Assembly: GCA_001939145.1 (NCBI GenBank)
Contig: LSRX01000481.1
Coordinates: 83,642-147,641 of the forward strand
DNA from: Symbiodinium microadriaticum
Taxonomy: Eukaryota; Sar; Dinophyceae; Suessiales; Symbiodiniaceae
Reading direction: 5' to 3'
Length of the DNA stretch: 64,000 nucleotides
Positions 45,793 to 56,313 of the stretch are shown one piece after another. Every line of letters begins with the position of its first letter. The stretch's first letter is position 1. Below the pieces are notes generated by a model. The model saw nothing but the letters and a program-made list of their open reading frames with translations. It was not told the DNA's origin and searched no databases. The position numbers and the translations under genes were made by a program.

Positions 45793-46565
45793 GCTTGGTT
45801 TGAAGTTCAACTGCTGCTCTGACACGGGACCCAAGTTTAAACAACAATCCCCAGGCAAATTCTCGGGAGTGGAGTCTTTGATGAAAAACTTCCAGCTGCG
45901 GCGATGCATTCTCTTATGCAGCTTCCGCCACAGTCGCAGGCCAAACGTTCCATAAAGAGATGCTCTTCGCTTGGCGGAGAGGCGAAAACCGCGAGCCGTC
46001 TTCTTAACGAGACTGGTCACTCGGGGGAAGTTCAGCGGGGCTTCCCATTGGGCGACGAGTTCATGCTCCGCAATCCAGGCTTCCTGGTAACTGTCGTAAG
46101 CCTGTAAAGGTACAACAGCAAACTGGAAAAGGTTGTTGCGCGAAGACCAGCACCGAAGTGAAGTTCGGCATCCACGAACTCCGTTCGTTGGAGTCTTCTG
46201 TACACTGCCATACGGTTCAAATGGCGTTTGGCTGCACCAATGGCAGTGCTTCCGACATACAGCAAAGACGCTGGCTGAGAATAGCCTGCTCGAAAGCGGT
46301 TCATCTCGAAGTCAACTTGAAAAATACAATATACCGTGTCCGGCTTCTCAAACAATGAGTAGTGCATTGCATCAGGATGCGCTCCGAACTGTTGAAGCTT
46401 GTGGAGAATTCTGGACTGGTGACTGTCCAGTTTAAAAGAAGATCCGGGTGCTGCGAAGTAGAACAGCAACACCAAGCACATCAAAGTATGCACCCAGATC
46501 AATGGGTTTTGGGAATACCGTCTCCATGCTCCAGCATAAAGCCTGCTGCACTTCCCAGAGTACAC
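45778..46565 (-). pseudogene. GIY-YIG endonuclease domain
   Basis: Frame 46565-46032 has the two beta strands of GIY-YIG nucleases as TVYCIF and LLYVGSTAIG (about 46265-46236), followed by AAKRHLNRMAVYRRLQ with the Arg/His of the helix. A frame change near 46110 leads to YQEAWIAEHELVAQWEAPLN, containing the catalytic Glu and the W..PLN end of the domain, and then to a basic tail down to 45778. The enzyme nicks target DNA to start target-primed reverse transcription. The first 70 residues of the frame are probably not native because they contain a hydrophobic stretch unlike the family. Confidence 0.65.
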
Positions 46566-46633
46566 ACTGCCGATGCAAGTCTCTTACGAACTGCAAAAGG
46601 CTGAGTGTGCGCTTGCTTGGCCTCAGTGGCTAG

Positions 46634-47416
46634 TCAAGCAGCTTCAAACTGACATGCGCCAATGAACGTTGACAAATTGGCAAACGACATCTTGGTCGCA
46701 TGGCTCTTTTGCAGGCCATACTTCATAGCTGTATCGACAAGATCCTGGCGCTTGGCTTCCGAGGATTTGAAAACCAAACAAGCCTCAGCCACAAGTTTCT
46801 TAAAAGCTGCGGCTTTGCCACGAAACTGGCCCTGATGCTTTTTGAGCCATTTGTTAACAGCATCCTGAGAGCTGGCTGAAGGTACAGAGCTCGGATTGCT
46901 CGAGAGCTCTTTCTCCAAAGTTTGTTCATCCGGAGTCTTAGTGGAAGCGGTAGGCAGTGCAGGACTCGGTGCACCTTCGGGCTGCTTCACAAGAGTGAGG
47001 ACTATGCCGGCCTCATCGAGCTTGCGATTGGCTCTTGCTAGCTGTTCGGCTTCGGGTGACTGCGAACTTGACGCAGGAGCAGGAGGCGAGTTCGCCTTGA
47101 TAGTTGAAACAATTTCGCCCAGAAGCGGCTGCATAAACCTTACAGACTCTTTGTGCTTATCTGGCGGTGCCGGGCCATGCATATGGGCTGCCACGGCATC
47201 CAAGTCGATGCGATCCTGCCTGAAGTGGCGGAGCAGGTTCGAAACAAAAACCGCTTCAGAACTTGACTTCACGAAGACGATTCTTTGGAACTCTCCGTTG
47301 GACAAGCATCGGAGACTGTAATCATCGAGTCCCTTTCGCGTGAGTTCTGCAACCCGAAGGTTGGCTACGTCTTTGCCAGCCAGTCCACTTTTGGTGGACC
47401 ATGGTGTGGACTGCAT
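46634..47416 (-). CDS. N-terminal ORF of the Penelope-like element
   Basis: Open for 260 codons from Met at 47416. A structured start (LRVAELTRKGLDDYSLRCLS, FQRIVFVKSSSEAVFVSNLL) is followed by a Pro/Ala/Ser linker and a C-terminal helical domain (KWLKKHQGQFRGKAAAFKKL, then LVDTAMKYGLQKSHATKMSF). It ends 70 bases before the GIY-YIG frame, so it is either a separate ORF or the same ORF broken by a stop. No known domain. Similar to nothing I can name; nucleic-acid binding is a guess from its Lys-rich end. Confidence 0.5.
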   Translation of the reverse strand: MQSTPWSTKSGLAGKDVANLRVAELTRKGLDDYSLRCLSNGEFQRIVFVKSSSEAVFVSNLLRHFRQDRIDLDAVAAHMHGPAPPDKHKESVRFMQPLLGEIVSTIKANSPPAPASSSQSPEAEQLARANRKLDEAGIVLTLVKQPEGAPSPALPTASTKTPDEQTLEKELSSNPSSVPSASSQDAVNKWLKKHQGQFRGKAAAFKKLVAEACLVFKSSEAKRQDLVDTAMKYGLQKSHATKMSFANLSTFIGACQFEAA

Positions 47417-47982
47417 GTTGCGAAAAAACTTCTTGTTCGATCCCAGTCTGAAACAAATGACGAAGGAATTGAAACAGTTCCGTTCGGCACCGACTACTGC
47501 GATGATGGTGATGACCCCGAGTAGTTGTTAGGTCCACGTTGCCAATCACGGTTGTTCCAACCCGACGATCCGCTTTTATCCCAAGACGATGCTGCTCATG
47601 ACGAGGTGGACCAGTCCCGATCACGGTTCCACGACATGATTCGCTGGGCTTCCTATTGGGAATTGTGTCTCAGAGCTGAAATCGTGGTCTGCGGATAGCA
47701 AAGCCGGTGGTTCCATCGGATCTGAGTAAAATCGAGACCTGCAAATGAAACCTGGCATCAAAACTGACGTGAAGTCAGGAACGGAGAAAACATGGCGACA
47801 GATGGAATTGGATGCCGGCACGGTCAGAGCTCAGATTTCATTCGGAGCTGGCGGTGCCACTTCGGGAAGCAATCACTGCATCCCTGCCTTTATCGTTTCA
47901 AGCCTGGCAGGAACTCGCACGGGCCAATCCCGCCACAGGTAGCACGGTAAACGAATACAAGACCAGCTTGCAACTACCTGGT

Positions 47983-48289
47983 ACACACTTAGGCATCCAT
48001 CGCGCAGCCACTCATCAATTGTTTATCAAGCACTGCGTGATGTATCATAAAAGCATGAGACTTTCAGGGGTTCCGGTACCTGTCTGGCCTCAAGGCTCAT
48101 CCTGTATGCTCTCCAGATTCTTATGCTGTACAAGGCAACTGGACTCTGAACTTTTCAGGTATATAAACACGCAGGTACGTGGATTGAGCGTCCCCAATCC
48201 ATTTCACGACAAACTGGAAAGGTCTTCGTTGGGCAGTGCCTTCCAGAATGTCCACTGCCCCCCTGCCTGCACGCTGCAATTGATATTTC
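47983..48289. repeat. About 300-bp direct repeat, copy 2
   Basis: Second copy of the 41228-41524 repeat. It carries an 8-base and a 4-base insertion relative to copy 1. A (CA) tract follows at 48308-48328, whereas in copy 1 the CA tract precedes the repeat. Confidence 0.9.
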
Positions 48290-48307
48290 CTCTTGGCAAC
48301 AGAGGTC

Positions 48308-48328
48308 CACACACACACACACACACAC
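48308..48328. repeat. (CA)n microsatellite
   Basis: About ten CA units, adjacent to repeat copy 2. Confidence 0.9.
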
Positions 48329-48329
48329 C

Positions 48330-50750
48330 GCAGCAGCTGCATCATCGTACGGCGTGTAACGTGATCACTTCCGGCAGGCGGCATCTCGGATTCGAGAGAT
48401 GAGCACGATGGCGGCGGCAGCTCCAACTGCACCCCTGAGTTTCGCCTTCCAGACAAGACCATGCACATGTCCGAGGCAAACCGCAGCAATATAAACCACC
48501 GTGAATATGCCCCTGCATGATCTTCCGCCTTCGCATCCGACATGAGGAGAAGATGCCCGGTGCTGAGAAAATCGCTGGACGACGGGCCCCTTCTACTTGG
48601 CCTGCTACGCATGCCGTCTGCAACAGTTCTTTTGCATGTCATAGCTCATTCAGATGTGCTGCGGGTTCAAGCTACAGCAACAATATTTGTCAAACGCTCT
48701 AAGCCAATACGGCTGTAGTCATAGAAGCTAGGGAATTGGACTGATGCAGTTAATGAATAAAGCCATGCAGAATTGATAGTGCGAAGATGCAGTGAAATGC
48801 TGGCTCTACTAGGATTCTTGTAGATACTCACTGTAGAAAAGGAGAGAACTTCATGATCAAGCCGACAAAGCAAACAATGCAAAAATCAAACCGTTCACTT
48901 CAACTGTTCTCCGCTCTTTCAAGAAATCGGGTAGCGGTTTCCCTGCTTCCGTCCCCTGTTTGATTTTTGCAATTTCACAGGTGGTCTGCAGTACCCGCAT
49001 TCGTCGGCGGTGTGCTGTCGTGTACAAAACGGGTCCAAAAAACGTCCTCCAGCGTGGTCACATGGCCTCAAAACCGGATGTGACAAGCATTTTGCTCTGT
49101 GTCGCGACCAGAAGTCTAGCAATCAAAACAATGTTGATCAAATTTCCCTTGGGTGTCTGGCTCGAAACTTCGACACGAGGAATCCATTCCCCCAACCCCG
49201 AGTGCACCACCTCGCCGATGAGACCCTAAGCACGTAGCTAGTGGATGCGACTTTTCGTAGAAAAAAAGAAAAACTCTCAAATGTCGCATGCGATGTCTCT
49301 GACTGCGGCATTTTTCAACATAAGCCTTCCACCAAAATGACGGGCAGCAGCGGTAGCAGCATACGGACTGAAGCATAGTTACTGTAATTGCTGTCGTCCA
49401 AGGTCATCTACTTACAGTCGGCGCCGCACCGCGAGCGAATGCACAAGCGTCCTTGGCATGAGCGGGCGATACATGCACAAGCCTACAGGCCCTACGCGAC
49501 TGCTTAACCCGGCATATTGCCTCTGCAATTGAGGCTATAGCTGAGCACTCCCCTTCTGCAATGCTCCGGCGCTTTTGAAGCACGTGGCGCCAACTTTAGG
49601 CGGAAAGCACGGAATCTGTGAACAGCACGGAGCACCGATAACATCCTTGCCAGAAGGTGACTGGGGTTTCGGTTTATTGTATTGGCCCATACTGTTCCAA
49701 TTCGACAGGCTCGTTGCTTGTCAGTCGTACAAGACCGTGTAGACAACCTCAGCACGAGAGTAAAACGGAGAAGGTGCCAAGCTTCTAGCTTGCTGCCGAT
49801 GTGCCACCACAACTGTCAATGTCAGGATGCGTCGTAATTTCAGAAACCGCACAACCCAAACAAAAACACGTCGCTGAGACTGACACGGGACTATACCGGG
49901 CACCAGGTCTCGAGCCAGGAAAAGCGTGAGGGCGAGAGCGTAGGCTGCCCAATTCTTGACCTCAACGCAAGAGCCGAAAGCAATGCAAAATAGCGAGAAC
50001 ACACTGACGGTCTTGCGTTCTGGCTGCGGTATTCAAAGGAAGGATGACTGGAGGGGTCCTTGCAGCTCCCAAAACAATATCACACCCTCCGGTGCAGTTC
50101 AAATCGCCTTCATCAGCTCGGCACACCAGCGCGTGTCCCGGTGATCTGGGCCGTGCGCCAACCTTCCAGCACGTCGCGAGGGCTGTGGGCCCTGCTGTCC
50201 TCCTGCCCTGCCCTCTGCCTTGCGTTCTCGTGCGCCTTGCGCGCCCATTGGACGGCCATGGGGACATCGCCTCAGCGAGGAGGCCGTCACCGTCTTCAGA
50301 GCTTTTTCAAACGTGCTCTGCGATAGTGTTGCAATGCGCTGCATTGTTGCTGCGTTCTTTGCTGCCGCGGCACCCCGGCGCAAGGCAAACTCCATCGCCG
50401 AGAGGCAATGCCTCGGTCCCGTTCTCCGTAAAACCTATAAACCCTAAGCGGAGAGCAGAATGACAGCCCCCGAACCGAGTGCCCGTCAGCTTTCGCCAGC
50501 TGAACAAGCCCAGCCCTTCCTGCGAGGACATTCGCCGTGAGTGAATCAAGCAGGCAGTGCGCAGAGAATTTCGGCAAACTAGCACAGACAGTCCTGGTCG
50601 TACAATCTCAGCAGCCTCTTCACCATCTGCAGCAAGCTGAAAGCAAGCTGTTGGCTTGGTCGATTTCTTGTTTTCCGCAAAAAAAGACTAATAGTAATGG
50701 TAACAGGTAACAGTAACAGCCATAGAAATAGAAATACACATAGCAATGGC
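48330..50750. other. Intergenic with weak minus-strand coding candidates
   Basis: Minus frame 50395-50099 starts MEFALRRGAAAAKNAATMQR and 50002-49721 reads MFSLFCIAFGSCVEVKNWAA then ALALTLFLARD, a membrane-like segment. They could be neighbouring exons but I see no compelling splice pair. The rest is unremarkable. Confidence 0.3.
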
Positions 50751-50758
50751 GCTAGTTG

Positions 50759-50780
50759 TTAGTAGTAATTGTAGTAGTAA

Positions 50781-50828
<48 letters not shown>

Positions 50829-50869
50829 CAGCAGCAGTAGTAGTAGTAGTAGTAGTGGTAGTAGTAGTA
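50759..50869. repeat. (TAG)n microsatellite
   Basis: Trinucleotide repeat of about 110 bp with a few CAG interruptions; produces spurious poly-Ser, poly-Val and poly-Leu frames. Confidence 0.95.
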
Positions 50870-51196
50870 CGCGCAAAATGGGCGGTTTGCCTGCGCACCT
50901 GCTCTGCGGAGCCGGGCGGGGCCTGGTTTAGCTGGCAGGCGCGTATTATTTGGCACATGGTCGTGGGACGACTCTGGAGGCCGCAATTACGCGCGCAAGC
51001 AACTCGCATTCGAAAACGACAACTGTCTCGAAGATTCTGCGTGTGCGTTGTTTTGCAATTTTTGCTTGTTCTTGTAACGCGCTAGCAACTCGCCCCTGAA
51101 AATGACAACTGTCTCGAGGATTCTGCGTGCGCGCTGATTTGCATTGTTGCATGTTGTTCTGGCCGCGCACCTACTGTGAGCAAGGTGCACCTACTC

Positions 51197-51281
51197 TGAT
51201 GATGATGATGATGATGATGATGAGGATGAGGATGAGGATGAGGATGAGGATGAGTTTGATGATGATGATGATGATGATGAT
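51197..51281. repeat. (GAT)n / (GAGGAT)n microsatellite
   Basis: Seven or more TGA units, then GAGGAT hexamers, then TGA units again. Confidence 0.95.
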
Positions 51282-51334
51282 TAATGGGATTTGGGTCTTC
51301 CTTTCGGGGTTGAGGTTGAGGATGATGACTTTTG

Positions 51335-51616
51335 GTGCGAAACCCTGAACCCTAGAAGGAGTGGGCGGGTGCGAAGCCCTGAACCCTGAATGGCAAGGAG
51401 TGGGCGGGTGCGAAACCCTGAACCCTAAAAGGAGTGGGTGGGTGCGAAACCCTAAATCCTAAAAGGAGTCGGTGAACCCTAAAAGGAGTGGGTGGGTGCG
51501 AAACCATGAACCCTAAAAGGAGTGGGCGGGTGCGAAGCCCTGAACCCTGAATGGGTCTGCAAGGAGTGGGCGGGTGCGAAACCGTGAACCCTAAAAGGAC
51601 TGGGTGGGTGCGAAAC
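51335..51616. repeat. Telomere-like satellite, about eight units
   Basis: Units of about 34-45 bp with consensus GCGAAACCCTGAACCCTAAA followed by AGGAGTGGGCGGGT. Each contains CCCTGAACCCTAAA, close to the plant/alveolate-type telomere repeat CCCTAAA. Units vary (an inserted TGGGTCTGC or TGGC in two, a truncated one at 51475). It abuts the 3' side of the giant non-LTR element. Confidence 0.85.
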
Positions 51617-51748
51617 TCACTCACTCACACGCAGACCGGTCCCATGGTCCGGAGCGAAAACATGCATGGCTCAAAAGTAGGCGTGCTGTACGCCCACAAG
51701 CCAACAACTATAGAAAACGGTGAGACAGCGCAAGACGCAGGCGAGCCA

Positions 51749-53640
51749 CTAGAGGGAAGCCCCGGGGCTCAGCGACCGAGTCCTGTACACAAAAGAAGAT
51801 CGGATAGTGCGGACCGGTGGAGAGCGGCCATCAGGCAAAGAGGAAAAGAGAGCGCAAAGGTCTCGACGCCAAACAGGCGGAGGGCACGAAGCGCTGGCCA
51901 CAACAAACAACTGAGAAACAGGTGTCCACAGTGAGTGGAAGGTCGCCGAAGGCAGAAGTGAACGCAATAGGGAGACGCCACACTGACTCGGCGTACCCAA
52001 GAACCAGGCAATACCGCGAAAAGCAAGCTGCTCGCAGACAAGTCTCAAGCAGACAGTCGCAGCTAGGAAGTCCATCAGGCCTCCCGGAGGTTGGCAATCC
52101 TGGGGCCCTGGGGCTGGAACACTGGCATCCCGAACAATCCGAATGCCTTTGTGAAAATCAGGCGACCAAGGATACAGGTGATGCAAGGAAGACCATGCGC
52201 GCCAGTACTTATGCCAAGCCGCAGGGAACTGGCAAGCGAAGAGAGAGCTGAGAAGTCCAGGCCACCACGGCGACGGTACAGCAACATCATCAGCGCGTAC
52301 ATCAGAAAACGGCAACAAAGAAAACCAGCGAACCGAAGTGGGAGGATCACCGAGTAAATGCGGCACAGCCCGGAGGGGCATGGTATCGGTCTTCTGGTCA
52401 ACAGTAGCGGCTGCGTTGGCTACGTCACCCGAGTCAGCAACAGCGGGTCGTGAGTCAGGCCAACTGTACACATCCTCGGATCCAGTAGACCGCCGGAGCT
52501 CCTCACGCAACTCCCGGTCCTCACAAGGCCGACCCTCCAAGGAAGCACGGCGCTGCACTGGGGTTGCATTAATGGGTCCGGGCAAGCGCATAGGAGGGAG
52601 CCCGCGGTGCACTCTAGGTCCTGAGCGCTTCGTGCCGGTGCCTGGCACGTACAGAGGTCCAACTACAACTCTCAGGCCATGTACGCACCGTGGGCTCGTG
52701 CGTAAATGATATTTCAACCTATCTGTGGAGTGGTGCTCAGTGTGACACCATTTACACACCGTTCCGCAGGTATACCGGGTCAGAACATTGACAACCGAAT
52801 GCTTCTTATGCAAATGCGCAGCACAGGCAGTGGCACTCGGGAACGAAGCTCGACAAAGGGGGCACAGGTGCGGAACAATCGGACCGATAACAGATTTTTG
52901 ACGCTGAGCCAGAACATCCTGCCATAAGTCAGCCAGGGCATGAGCCAGCGTACCCCAGCGGCTCAGTCGCCGGCACGCTTGGAGCAAGGGCTTGGCGTGC
53001 GAGCGAACAAAGGCAAAGGAAGTAGGCACCTGAGCTTTGTCAGCGGGCGCGCTCAGGGGAATAGCCTTGGCGACCATGCGCATGCTGTCAAAAAGAGTCT
53101 CAATCCACATAGCACGGTTCCAGGCGGCCTCGAAAATGTCGACGGCCGGGGAAGCGCGCGTGACAAGTTGCACGACGAGACGGACACGCGCAATCACGGC
53201 AGCATGAATGGGCGAGGGCAGACCAGCTATTGCGAAAAGGATGGGCTTGGTAAGAACATGCCCAAAACTCCACGATCCCACAAGAGTCCTGACAGCCTTT
53301 TCAAAGAAGCTAACAAGTGGGCTCCGGGCCCTGGCCGACACAGCCACAGAGGTAGCGAGTGTGGCGTAAGCAGCGGGAAGGATCCGACCCCCCATCCATG
53401 ACTGCTTAAGCGCCCACGGCAAACTGGGACACGATAGTAGGTTGCGCCCGTGTGCCCACGCCCCACACGCCCGTTGGGCGCACAACTCGACATCGCGACG
53501 GCCGGTGTCGCGCGGGGTCTGAATGACACCAAGATATCTATATTCCGGCGCAATCCGGACCTCCACCCCTTGGGCAAGTGGCAGGGTCGATGCTACTACG
53601 TCGAACTTGTTTGGCGTCAGTGCCGCGAATGTCAAGTAGG
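51749..53640 (-). CDS. RT thumb, C2H2/C2HC zinc fingers and C-terminal region
   Basis: From about 53640 this frame (open for 688 codons in all) continues the RT with FDVVASTLPLAQGVEVRIAP and EYRYLGVIQ, typical of the RT connection in LINEs, then a helical thumb-like region. Two zinc fingers follow: HLCPLCRASF...HLHKKH (52867-52799) and CKWCHTE...HLRTSPRC (52756-52685), of C2H2 and C2HC type, likely for nucleic-acid binding. The last 200 residues (FACQFPAAWHKYWRAWSS) have no known domain. The stop at 51749 is 130 bases from the telomere-like satellite. Confidence 0.75.
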
Positions 53641-55382
53641 GCCTCGGTTTTGCCAGGACCGAGATTGACTCGGAACTTAAGCGCTTGAAGGGTCGAGATA
53701 GCGATTGCAGCGAGACGCGGAAAGTCATCTTGCAGGCACGAAGGACTGTCGTAGTTCGACAGGATGGCAAGATCATCAGCCCATCCCAGTGGGAGCACTG
53801 AGCCGTCGGAGCCAATCAAGCTACCTGCTGCTGAGTGCCCAATCCCACCAGCAGAGCACGCTCTGCGTATGTGCTTCAACCCAATCGCAAAGAGCGCCCC
53901 GAAAATGACATCAGCCAGGCCGTCCCCTGGCCGTGAGCCCCTGGAGGCCAGAAATTGTTTGTCAGAAGTGACCAGCCGCGAGTGCGAGCATGCAACACAG
54001 TCCTGCAGCAGCTCACGTTCCTCAGATGGCACCCCGAGCAACGCCAGCGCACCGGAATCCAAAAGGTCCCGGGCAAGGCTCGTCAGATGAGCAACAGGAA
54101 GGCCTGGTGCAGTAGAGGCCAGGGCGCCACCAGTAAAAGCGAGATCACGGCTCGCTTCATAGTATGCTGCCTGTATGTCAATAAACAGGACAGCATGGCA
54201 CCTCTGCGCCTGCGTACTTAACTCCCAAGCAGCCCGAAACGCCGAGACGGCAAAGCTGACGAGAACGCCGGCTCGGCCTCCCAACTGGAGTGGGTCATAC
54301 CCCTTTAGAACGGACTGGCCGATCGACCTGCGCAAATGGCCGTGCCACAGCTTCGCCATTCCATTTAAAAGGGCTATAGATCTGCAGTTCTGAGGAATAG
54401 AGGCGGGGCCTTTCTTATATAAGGCGCATACCAGAGCAGCCTTGAAGTGTGCCGGTTCGTGTCCAGAAAGAGCACTCAAAGCACAGACCTCCCATAGCCA
54501 CTCACCAGCATATGCCGGGTACTGCCTCCAAAATTCGTTGAGGACAGCATCGGGCCCTGGTGCCTTCCCAGAACGTTGCCGGCGACATGCGTCCTCAGCC
54601 TGAAGGAGGGTAGGCACTGCAGCAGAGCACATGGGGGCCTTCTGCAAGCGCCAACGCTGAATGACGTCGGCAATCCGGTCAGCACTTGCTAGGCGTCCGT
54701 CCTCCTGAGACCTAAATTGCTCCTCCAGCTGGTCATCGATATCGTACCCACCAGCTGCGTGAACCGAACCGCGTTCTGCTGCTCGCCTGGAAGCCCACTT
54801 GAGGTGATTGATGGCCTCGGTTGGTCGTCCCCATTCATGCCAGGCGTTGGCAGCCCCTTCGGTGAGACGAAGGAAATGTGCCGCCTTGTCTTTGCGAGCC
54901 AAGTCGTGCGCCCGCCTCTGCAAAACCATTTCGTGTCTTTCCAGGACAGCCTGGAGTCGCAAAGAGTCTCGCGCAGCAGCAAGCAGCAGTTCAGATCGAC
55001 TCTGTGTCTTCCAGCCCCGAAAGAGCAAAAGAAGCCGACACTGACGATGTGTTTGAGCAACAAAGCGAAGCTGAAGCCGACAATCACGCAGAACAGTCAA
55101 GACATTGAGCGTCCTCGTACGAAGGTATGGCTGCTTGGGCTGAAGGCGCCGTTTATCAGGAAGTGCCTGGCACCAAGTGGAGTGGCAATCGAGAAAGTCG
55201 GCGACCCTGTCGCGCGTGCCGAAGCCTGAGGAGGCGCACTGTCGGACCCCATGCCAGACCCAATCACCATTGTCAAGAACATCTTGTGGAGATACCCGAC
55301 GGCGACGCGGACACCGACCTACCGCAACCGGACAACAGAGTCGGGCAACTGCCCGAAGGGGCACGTGATCCTTATAGTGCAC
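53538..55382 (-). CDS. Reverse transcriptase of the giant non-LTR element
   Basis: Open for 614 codons. It shows the LINE RT series: SGKAPGPDAVLNEFW (motif 0/1), ALYKKGPASIPQNCRSIALL (motif 2), DPLQLGGRAG, AVLFIDIQAAYYEA (motif A, Asp residue 402), ASRGSRPGDGLADVIFG (motif B), LPLGWADDLAIL (motif C, residues 534-537, at 53783-53772) and LGPGKTEALL (motif E region). The usual aromatic Tyr of YADD is Trp. The first 200 residues are a basic, helical linker. After about 53620 the coherent reading moves to the next frame. The domain looks intact enough to have been active recently. Confidence 0.88.
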   Translation of the reverse strand: MHYKDHVPLRAVARLCCPVAVGRCPRRRRVSPQDVLDNGDWVWHGVRQCASSGFGTRDRVADFLDCHSTWCQALPDKRRLQPKQPYLRTRTLNVLTVLRDCRLQLRFVAQTHRQCRLLLLFRGWKTQSRSELLLAAARDSLRLQAVLERHEMVLQRRAHDLARKDKAAHFLRLTEGAANAWHEWGRPTEAINHLKWASRRAAERGSVHAAGGYDIDDQLEEQFRSQEDGRLASADRIADVIQRWRLQKAPMCSAAVPTLLQAEDACRRQRSGKAPGPDAVLNEFWRQYPAYAGEWLWEVCALSALSGHEPAHFKAALVCALYKKGPASIPQNCRSIALLNGMAKLWHGHLRRSIGQSVLKGYDPLQLGGRAGVLVSFAVSAFRAAWELSTQAQRCHAVLFIDIQAAYYEASRDLAFTGGALASTAPGLPVAHLTSLARDLLDSGALALLGVPSEERELLQDCVACSHSRLVTSDKQFLASRGSRPGDGLADVIFGALFAIGLKHIRRACSAGGIGHSAAGSLIGSDGSVLPLGWADDLAILSNYDSPSCLQDDFPRLAAIAISTLQALKFRVNLGPGKTEALLDIRGTDAKQVRRSSIDPATCPRGGGPDCAGI

Positions 55383-56313
55383 AGGTCAAAGTCGAGAGCC
55401 TGGCTGGTCCGAAGTGGAGTCCAAGGTCCCTCCCTAAACGGAACATGATCGATACGCTTACGAACCCCACTATGGTGTTGCCAACTCCAGCCCGGGCCTT
55501 TTTGGAGCGCGCGGAAGGTAGCAGGGGCCGAGAGACCAAGTCTCACACATAATTCGAGCAGGCGCAAATCGTTGCGGTCCGGCTCCCCAGCGGCGAGCAT
55601 ATCTCCAACAAGCTCATCATGCTCATCAGCGGCATAAAAATCCCCATTAGCGTCAATCCCCAGGACTAAACCACGAAAGGAGGAGACTTTAAGGAGATCC
55701 GTCTGAAGGGCATCCCAGAAGCGATTAGCTTCTGAATTGGGCCGCTCTGCGTGTGGTGCATGTGCTGCGCAAATGGTCAAGGGAAGGCGAGCATCAGCAC
55801 ACGTGATGATGATGTAGCGCGGATCAGCTGCAACAATCTGCCATGAGTCTAATGTCAAAGGCGGGTGAAGAATTTCAGGGCGCACCCATATTTCGCATCC
55901 GAACTGGCCCTTACAGTGTGCGGATCGCCAGGACAACCAGCCACCGGTCGCCCAACGTCCAGCTTTACTTCGCGCCTCCTGAATGCAGACAACATCGCAG
56001 GGTATGGCGCTGACCTGCTGGAGGAGGTATTGACGTCTTGCCGCATGGCCGGACGGATTAAAGATGTTCGCTTTATTCGATTTTTTCTCCACCTTTCTGC
56101 ATTGACAAGGGGGAAAATTGATGCTTCGGCATCTTTCATCGAGTGAACATTGGCAGTGAGTATGTTAAGCTCACGCGGAGGGGCGCGGTCGTCCGCATGG
56201 ACGGGTTTCTGAGCATCCACTGGCTGGGAGCCCGGCTGAGGGGGCTGCTTAGTTCTATGAACCGGGGATTCGATAGGTTTAGTAAGACCAACAACAGGAA
56301 CGCCGTTGCGCAA
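55319..56313 (-). CDS. AP-type endonuclease domain of the giant non-LTR element
   Basis: Frame 56313-55855 gives a Pro-rich linker and then NILTANVHSM, the Asn-bearing first strand. A shift near 56080 leads to frame 56092-55319 with CDVVCIQEARS (Gln-Glu), CAAHAPHAERP (His), VLGIDANGDF (Asp/Asn pair) and RKRIDHVPF (Asp). The terminal SDH equivalent appears as KDHVPL at the start of the RT frame (55370). All main catalytic positions of the exonuclease-endonuclease-phosphatase fold are present across two indels. The enzyme nicks target DNA for target-primed reverse transcription. Confidence 0.8.

Larger units (their letters stand above)
44028..47416 (-). mobile_element. Penelope-like element, GIY-YIG upstream of RT, internally rearranged
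   Basis: Minus-strand order: N-terminal ORF (47416-46634), GIY-YIG nuclease (46565 to about 46030), RT N-terminal part (about 45790-45240), RT C-terminal part (about 44690-44028). The RT shows GTCIGSQISPIL and FLRYVDNRLLL, which fit Penelope-like RTs rather than LINE or LTR enzymes. Nuclease before RT is the permuted arrangement known from the Naiad/Chlamys branch, whereas classical Penelope has it after RT. The segment at about 44690-45240 is inverted. Direct repeats at 41228 and 47983 may be its pseudo-LTRs or an unrelated duplication. Confidence 0.7.

Noticed and set aside
50688-51085. Poly-Leu, poly-Ser, poly-Val and poly-Tyr frames
   Set aside because: They are translations of the (TAG)n microsatellite.
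51335-51616. CRISPR-like array
   Set aside because: Adjacent near-identical units without unique spacers; it is a satellite with telomere-like motifs in a eukaryotic context.
51817-52709. Plus-strand ORFs opposite the C-terminal part of the giant element
   Set aside because: The minus frame holds zinc fingers and a continuous coding reading; plus frames are its shadows.
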